Positions 5,555 through 8,447 of a stretch of DNA of 8,447 nucleotides are shown here, piece after piece. The stretch is taken from positions 1 to 8,447 of the forward strand of contig DQCI01000198.1 of NCBI GenBank assembly GCA_003545125.1, read 5' to 3'. The notes under the pieces are model-generated. The model was not told the origin of the DNA. It was given only the letters and a program-made list of their open reading frames with translations, and searched no databases. Position 1 is the stretch's first letter. Each line of letters starts with the position of its first letter. Origin of the DNA: Paracoccaceae bacterium (GTDB lineage: Bacteria; Pseudomonadota; Alphaproteobacteria; Rhodobacterales; Rhodobacteraceae). Both the position numbers and the translations under genes were made by a program.

Positions 5555-6814
5555 ATGAAACTCAAGAAAACATTCACTGCGGCCCTGATGGCCACCACCG
5601 CTATCGGCGGTGCCGCTGCGGCCCAGACCGAGCTTGCACTGTGGTACCACGGCGCCGGCAACGAGGTTGAAGGCAAGATCATCAACCAGATCATCGACGA
5701 GTTCAACGCGAGCCAGTCCGATTACAAGGTGATGATCGAGAGCTTCCCGCAGCTCAGCTACAACGACAGCGTCGTCGCCGCCGCGCTCGCGGGCAATCTG
5801 CCCTGCATCCTCGACACCGACGGGCCGAACATGCCCAACTGGGCCTGGTCGGGCTACATGCAGCCGCTGCCGATCGACGAGGCGGAATTTGCCAACTTCC
5901 TGCCCGGCACCAAGGGCATCTACGACGGCAAGCTCTATTCGATCGGGTTGTGGGACGCGGCCGTCGCGCTCTACGCCCGGCAATCGACCCTCGATGAGCT
6001 CGGCCTGCGCACCCCGACCCTTGCAGAGCCCTGGACCGGCGAGGAATTCATGGCCGCGCTCGACGCCGCCAAGGCCAGCGGCAAGTACGATTACGCGCTC
6101 GATCTCGGCATGAACGACCAGGGCGAATGGTACCCCTATGCCTTCTCGCCCTTCCTGCAGAGCTTCGGCGGCGACATCGTCGATCGCTCGGCCTACCAGA
6201 CCGCCGAGGGCGCGCTGAACGGCGATGCGGCGCTCGAGTTCGGCGCCTGGTGGCAAAAGCTTTTTGCCGAAGGCTATGCCCCCGGCACCTCCGAAGACCC
6301 GGCCGACCAACAGACCGGCTTCATCGACGGCAGCTTCGCCTTCCAGTGGAACGGCAACTGGCGCGCGGTGGCGACGATGGCCGAGGTCGACGACGTGCTG
6401 TTCCTGCCGGCGCCTGACTTCGGCAATGGCAATACCATCGGCGCGGGCTCATGGCAGTTCGGCGTAACAACGTCGTGCGCAGCGCCCGATGGGGCCACGG
6501 CGTTCATCGAATACGCGCTGCAGGACAAGTACCTCGCCGCCTTCTCCGACGCGCTCGGACTGATCCCCTCGACCGCCAGTGCGGCGCAGATGACCGAGAA
6601 CTACAAGGAAGGCGGCCCGCTCGCCGTGTTCTACGATCTCTCCGCCGAGCAGGCACTCGTCCGTCCGGTGACGCCGGGCTACGTGGTGGAAGCGAAAGTC
6701 TTCATCAAGGCGCTCGCCGACATCGCCAACGGCGCTGACGTCGCCGACACGCTCGATGCCGCGGTTGACGAGATCGACGCCGACATCGAGGCCAACGGCG
6801 GCTACGGCCACTGA
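5555..6814 (+). CDS. Sugar ABC transporter periplasmic solute-binding protein (CUT1, family 1)
   Basis: Encodes 419 residues, typical for CUT1 carbohydrate-binding proteins. Residues 1-23 form a Sec signal peptide: Lys-rich MKLKK, a hydrophobic Ala/Met/Thr core, and a probable cleavage in AAAA-QT around residue 23. There is no lipobox cysteine, so it is a soluble periplasmic protein. The mature part opens with ELALWYHGAGNEVEGKIINQ, then NASQSDYKVMIE, typical of the first lobe of the MalE/UgpB-like fold, and ends with a helical segment rich in D and A (VADTLDAAVDEIDADIEANG). The many aromatic residues (W, Y, F) of the central part fit a sugar-binding cleft. The ATG at 5555 has GGGAGG at 5541-5546, eight bases upstream; the same frame is open further upstream, but that stretch overlaps the repressor gene and is not coding. 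The sugar cannot be identified from sequence alone. Confidence 0.9.
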   Translation: MKLKKTFTAALMATTAIGGAAAAQTELALWYHGAGNEVEGKIINQIIDEFNASQSDYKVMIESFPQLSYNDSVVAAALAGNLPCILDTDGPNMPNWAWSGYMQPLPIDEAEFANFLPGTKGIYDGKLYSIGLWDAAVALYARQSTLDELGLRTPTLAEPWTGEEFMAALDAAKASGKYDYALDLGMNDQGEWYPYAFSPFLQSFGGDIVDRSAYQTAEGALNGDAALEFGAWWQKLFAEGYAPGTSEDPADQQTGFIDGSFAFQWNGNWRAVATMAEVDDVLFLPAPDFGNGNTIGAGSWQFGVTTSCAAPDGATAFIEYALQDKYLAAFSDALGLIPSTASAAQMTENYKEGGPLAVFYDLSAEQALVRPVTPGYVVEAKVFIKALADIANGADVADTLDAAVDEIDADIEANGGYGH

Positions 6815-6823
6815 TCCTCCCCG

Positions 6824-6857
6824 GGAGGGGGCCGCGCGCAAGGGCGTGGCCCCCTCC
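6824..6857 (+). promoter_or_regulatory. Strong mRNA hairpin between binding-protein and permease genes
   Basis: GGAGGGGGCC (6824-6833) pairs perfectly with GGCCCCCTCC (6848-6857). Four further pairs (GCGC with GCGT, one G-U) extend the stem to 14 bp around a six-base loop. It begins ten bases after the stop codon at 6814 and is followed by only two T, so full termination is unlikely. Hairpins at this position in sugar ABC operons commonly protect the binding-protein mRNA and lower downstream expression; that role is inferred here. The 3' arm can also pair with the permease ribosome site. Confidence 0.7.
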
Positions 6858-6877
6858 TTCAGCTTGCGGAGGGTCTG

Positions 6878-7948
6878 ATGGCTTCGAAACTGACCACCTC
6901 CAACCGGGCGGGATGGGGGTTTGCGCTGCCGGGTTTCGCCCTGATCGCGACCTTCATCATCCTGCCGTTCTTCCTCGCCTTCCTGTTCTCGCTCACCAAC
7001 CAGCGGCTGATCTCGCCCAACCCGACCGAATTCATCGGCCTGAAGAACTACCGCGATCTGTTGTCGGTCGCTGTGCTCACCATCGAGCCCGAGCGCGACG
7101 CGGCGGGCGAGATTGTCCGCGACGATGCCGGCGAAATCCAGTACCCGCGGGTCCGCACCATCACCCGCTCCGGCGACTTCCCCCAGTACAAGGGGATGCG
7201 CGAGTGGTTCCGCTGGCAGTCGGGCGACGATGCCAAGGTGGTGATCGCCAAGGACGTGGTGTTCATGAAGGCGCTGAGGAACACCCTGATCTTCGTGCTG
7301 TTCATCGTGCCCCTGCAGGGCGGCGGCGCGCTTCTGCTGGCGCTGCTCATCAACCAGAAACTGCGTGGCATCAACATCTTCCGCACGGTCTATTTCATGC
7401 CGGTGGTGATCTCCATCGTGGTCGTCTCGCTCTTGTGGCGCTTCATCTATGACGGCAATGACGGGCTGCTCAACAACATCCTGAACGCGCTCAGTTTCGG
7501 GCTGTTCGAACCGGTCGACTGGCTCGGAAATACCGACACCGCGCTCGGCTCGATCATCGCCATGTCGGCCTGGCAGGCGGTGGGCTTCCACATGGTGATC
7601 TGGCTCTCCGGGCTCCAGACCATCAGCCCGACGTTCTACGAGGTCGCCGCCATCGAGGGCGCGTCGAAATGGCAGACCTTCCGCTTCGTGACCTGGCCGG
7701 GCTTGCGCAATACCGCGGTGCTGGTGCTGATCGTCATCACCATGCAGGCCTTCGCCCTCTTCGCCCAGATCGACGTGATGACCAACGGCGGGCCCCTTGA
7801 TGCCACCCAGACGCTGGTGTTCCAGACCGTCGAGCGCGGCTATGGCAAGCAGGATATCTCCGGCGGCTCGACCATCTCGGTAATCCTGTTCCTTATCGTG
7901 CTCGCGATCTCGCTCGTGCAGCGCTATCTCACACGGGAGCGCGACTGA
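6878..7948 (+). CDS. Sugar ABC transporter permease, MalF/UgpA-like (CUT1)
   Basis: Inner-membrane subunit of the sugar importer, 356 residues. First membrane helix about 15-38; further hydrophobic segments about 136-158, 168-190, 222-245, 279-300 and 331-350. The cytoplasmic EAA loop that docks onto the ATPase is clear: EVAAIEGASKW begins at residue 255 and continues to the conserved Pro-Gly of TWPGL at 274-275. The periplasmic part FIGLKNYRDLL (52-62) is standard, but about 60 residues (roughly 65-127) are inserted before FMKALRNT, where most CUT1 permeases have about ten; the insert is charged and holds the near-repeat DAAGEI/DDAGEI. The ATG at 6878 follows GGAGGG at 6868-6873 by four bases. 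The stop overlaps the next gene's start (TGATG), indicating translational coupling. Confidence 0.92.
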   Translation: MASKLTTSNRAGWGFALPGFALIATFIILPFFLAFLFSLTNQRLISPNPTEFIGLKNYRDLLSVAVLTIEPERDAAGEIVRDDAGEIQYPRVRTITRSGDFPQYKGMREWFRWQSGDDAKVVIAKDVVFMKALRNTLIFVLFIVPLQGGGALLLALLINQKLRGINIFRTVYFMPVVISIVVVSLLWRFIYDGNDGLLNNILNALSFGLFEPVDWLGNTDTALGSIIAMSAWQAVGFHMVIWLSGLQTISPTFYEVAAIEGASKWQTFRFVTWPGLRNTAVLVLIVITMQAFALFAQIDVMTNGGPLDATQTLVFQTVERGYGKQDISGGSTISVILFLIVLAISLVQRYLTRERD

Positions 7949-8447
7949 TGGCCCTCGTCGCAAAAGAAAACACCGGGCTCCGCCTCGCCGCGCGCTACGC
8001 CGTGCTGGTGCTCGTGGCCCTCGTCTTCGCCTTCCCGCTGGTGTTCATGGTGATCTCGTCGCTGAAGCCCGACCTCCAGCTGTTGCAGGATACCGGCTCC
8101 TTGCGCGCCTTTCTGCCGGTGGGCGACATCAGCCTCGACAATTACTTCGCCGCCTTCGAGCGCGCCCCGATCGGACGGTTCATGCTGAACTCGGTAATCG
8201 TCACCGTGGTGACGGTGGTGCTGTCGATCGTCATCTGCTCGGTCGCGGCCTTCTCGTTCGCCTTTCTGAACTGGAGAGGGCGGGGCGTGATCCTGTCGAT
8301 CATCCTCGCCACGCTCATCATCCCGTTCGAAACCATCGCCATCCCGCTTCTGCTGGAAGTGTCACGGCTGCCCTGGCTCGGGGTGGAAGGGATCGAATGG
8401 GGCTGGCTCAACACCTACCGGGTGCAGATCATCCCCTGGATCGTCGA
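7948..8447 (+). CDS. Sugar ABC transporter permease, MalG/UgpE-like (CUT1), partial
   Basis: Second inner-membrane permease of the importer; 166 residues are present before the right edge and about 110-130 more are expected. Visible: a short cytoplasmic N-terminus, first helix about 15-37 ending in the family signature FMVISSLKP (33-41), the periplasmic stretch ISLDNYFAAFERAPIGRFMLNS (61-82) that matches the usual 'NY...F....NS' pattern, helix two about 80-104 and helix three about 112-136. The EAA loop lies beyond the edge. Its ATG shares one base with the upstream stop (TGATG), and GGGAG at 7935-7939 sits eight bases upstream, so it is co-translated with the MalF-like gene. The ATP-binding subunit has not appeared by the end of the window and should follow or be encoded elsewhere. 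Confidence 0.92.
   Translation, partial: MALVAKENTGLRLAARYAVLVLVALVFAFPLVFMVISSLKPDLQLLQDTGSLRAFLPVGDISLDNYFAAFERAPIGRFMLNSVIVTVVTVVLSIVICSVAAFSFAFLNWRGRGVILSIILATLIIPFETIAIPLLLEVSRLPWLGVEGIEWGWLNTYRVQIIPWIV

Noticed and set aside
5555..5630. Lipoprotein signal on the solute-binding protein
   Set aside because: There is no cysteine near the cleavage region; the AAAA-QT end fits ordinary Sec cleavage.
6824..6857. Hairpin as a full intrinsic terminator that ends the operon after the binding protein
   Set aside because: Only two T follow the stem, and the next genes are transporter partners with tight spacing, so partial termination or mRNA protection is more likely.
6449..7963. Minus-strand open frame (504 codons) across the binding-protein and permease genes
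   Set aside because: Both plus-strand genes have strong family features (signal peptide, EAA loop); the antisense translation is charged and repetitive, as expected from reading hydrophobic codons backwards.

Overview
The window is GC-rich, densely coding DNA of an alphaproteobacterial type. This assignment is an inference from the very high third-position GC, the GGGAGG-type ribosome sites, and the mix of aromatic-catabolism and sugar-ABC genes; a marine or soil Rhodobacterales-like host fits, but nothing proves the genus. I see no rRNA, tRNA, CRISPR array, insertion sequence or phage gene.

Left third (1-1937): a divergent pair. On the minus strand is the 5' part of a flavin hydroxylase that closely resembles 3-hydroxybenzoate 4-monooxygenase (MobA), which makes protocatechuate; it runs off the left edge. 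On the plus strand is a MarR-family regulator, in the position that MobR holds in Comamonas testosteroni. The 128-base gap between them is AT-rich for this DNA and carries a good minus-strand promoter plus candidate operator sequence.

Middle (2004-4154 or 4334, minus strand): one large SulP-family anion transporter with a C-terminal STAS domain and a cyclic-nucleotide-binding domain. It converges on the MarR gene across a hairpin-forming gap. Its start is uncertain: the frame is open to an ATG at 4334, but codon usage and a hairpin in front of that ATG favour a GTG at 4154.

Right half (4476-8447, plus strand): a CUT1 sugar ABC-transport operon in the order LacI-family repressor, periplasmic solute-binding protein, MalF-like permease, MalG-like permease (cut by the right edge). 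A sigma-70-like promoter lies before the repressor gene. Its -10 element sits inside a 34-bp near-perfect palindrome made of two overlapping operator-like sites, so the repressor probably controls itself and the transporter genes. A strong hairpin between the binding-protein and first permease genes probably sets their expression ratio. The ATPase and any sugar-catabolic genes would lie beyond the right edge; the sugar cannot be named from this window.

I found no clearly new biological system. The most interesting points are the overlapping-operator palindrome, a possible alternative RNA fold over the permease ribosome site, and a large periplasmic insertion in the first permease.
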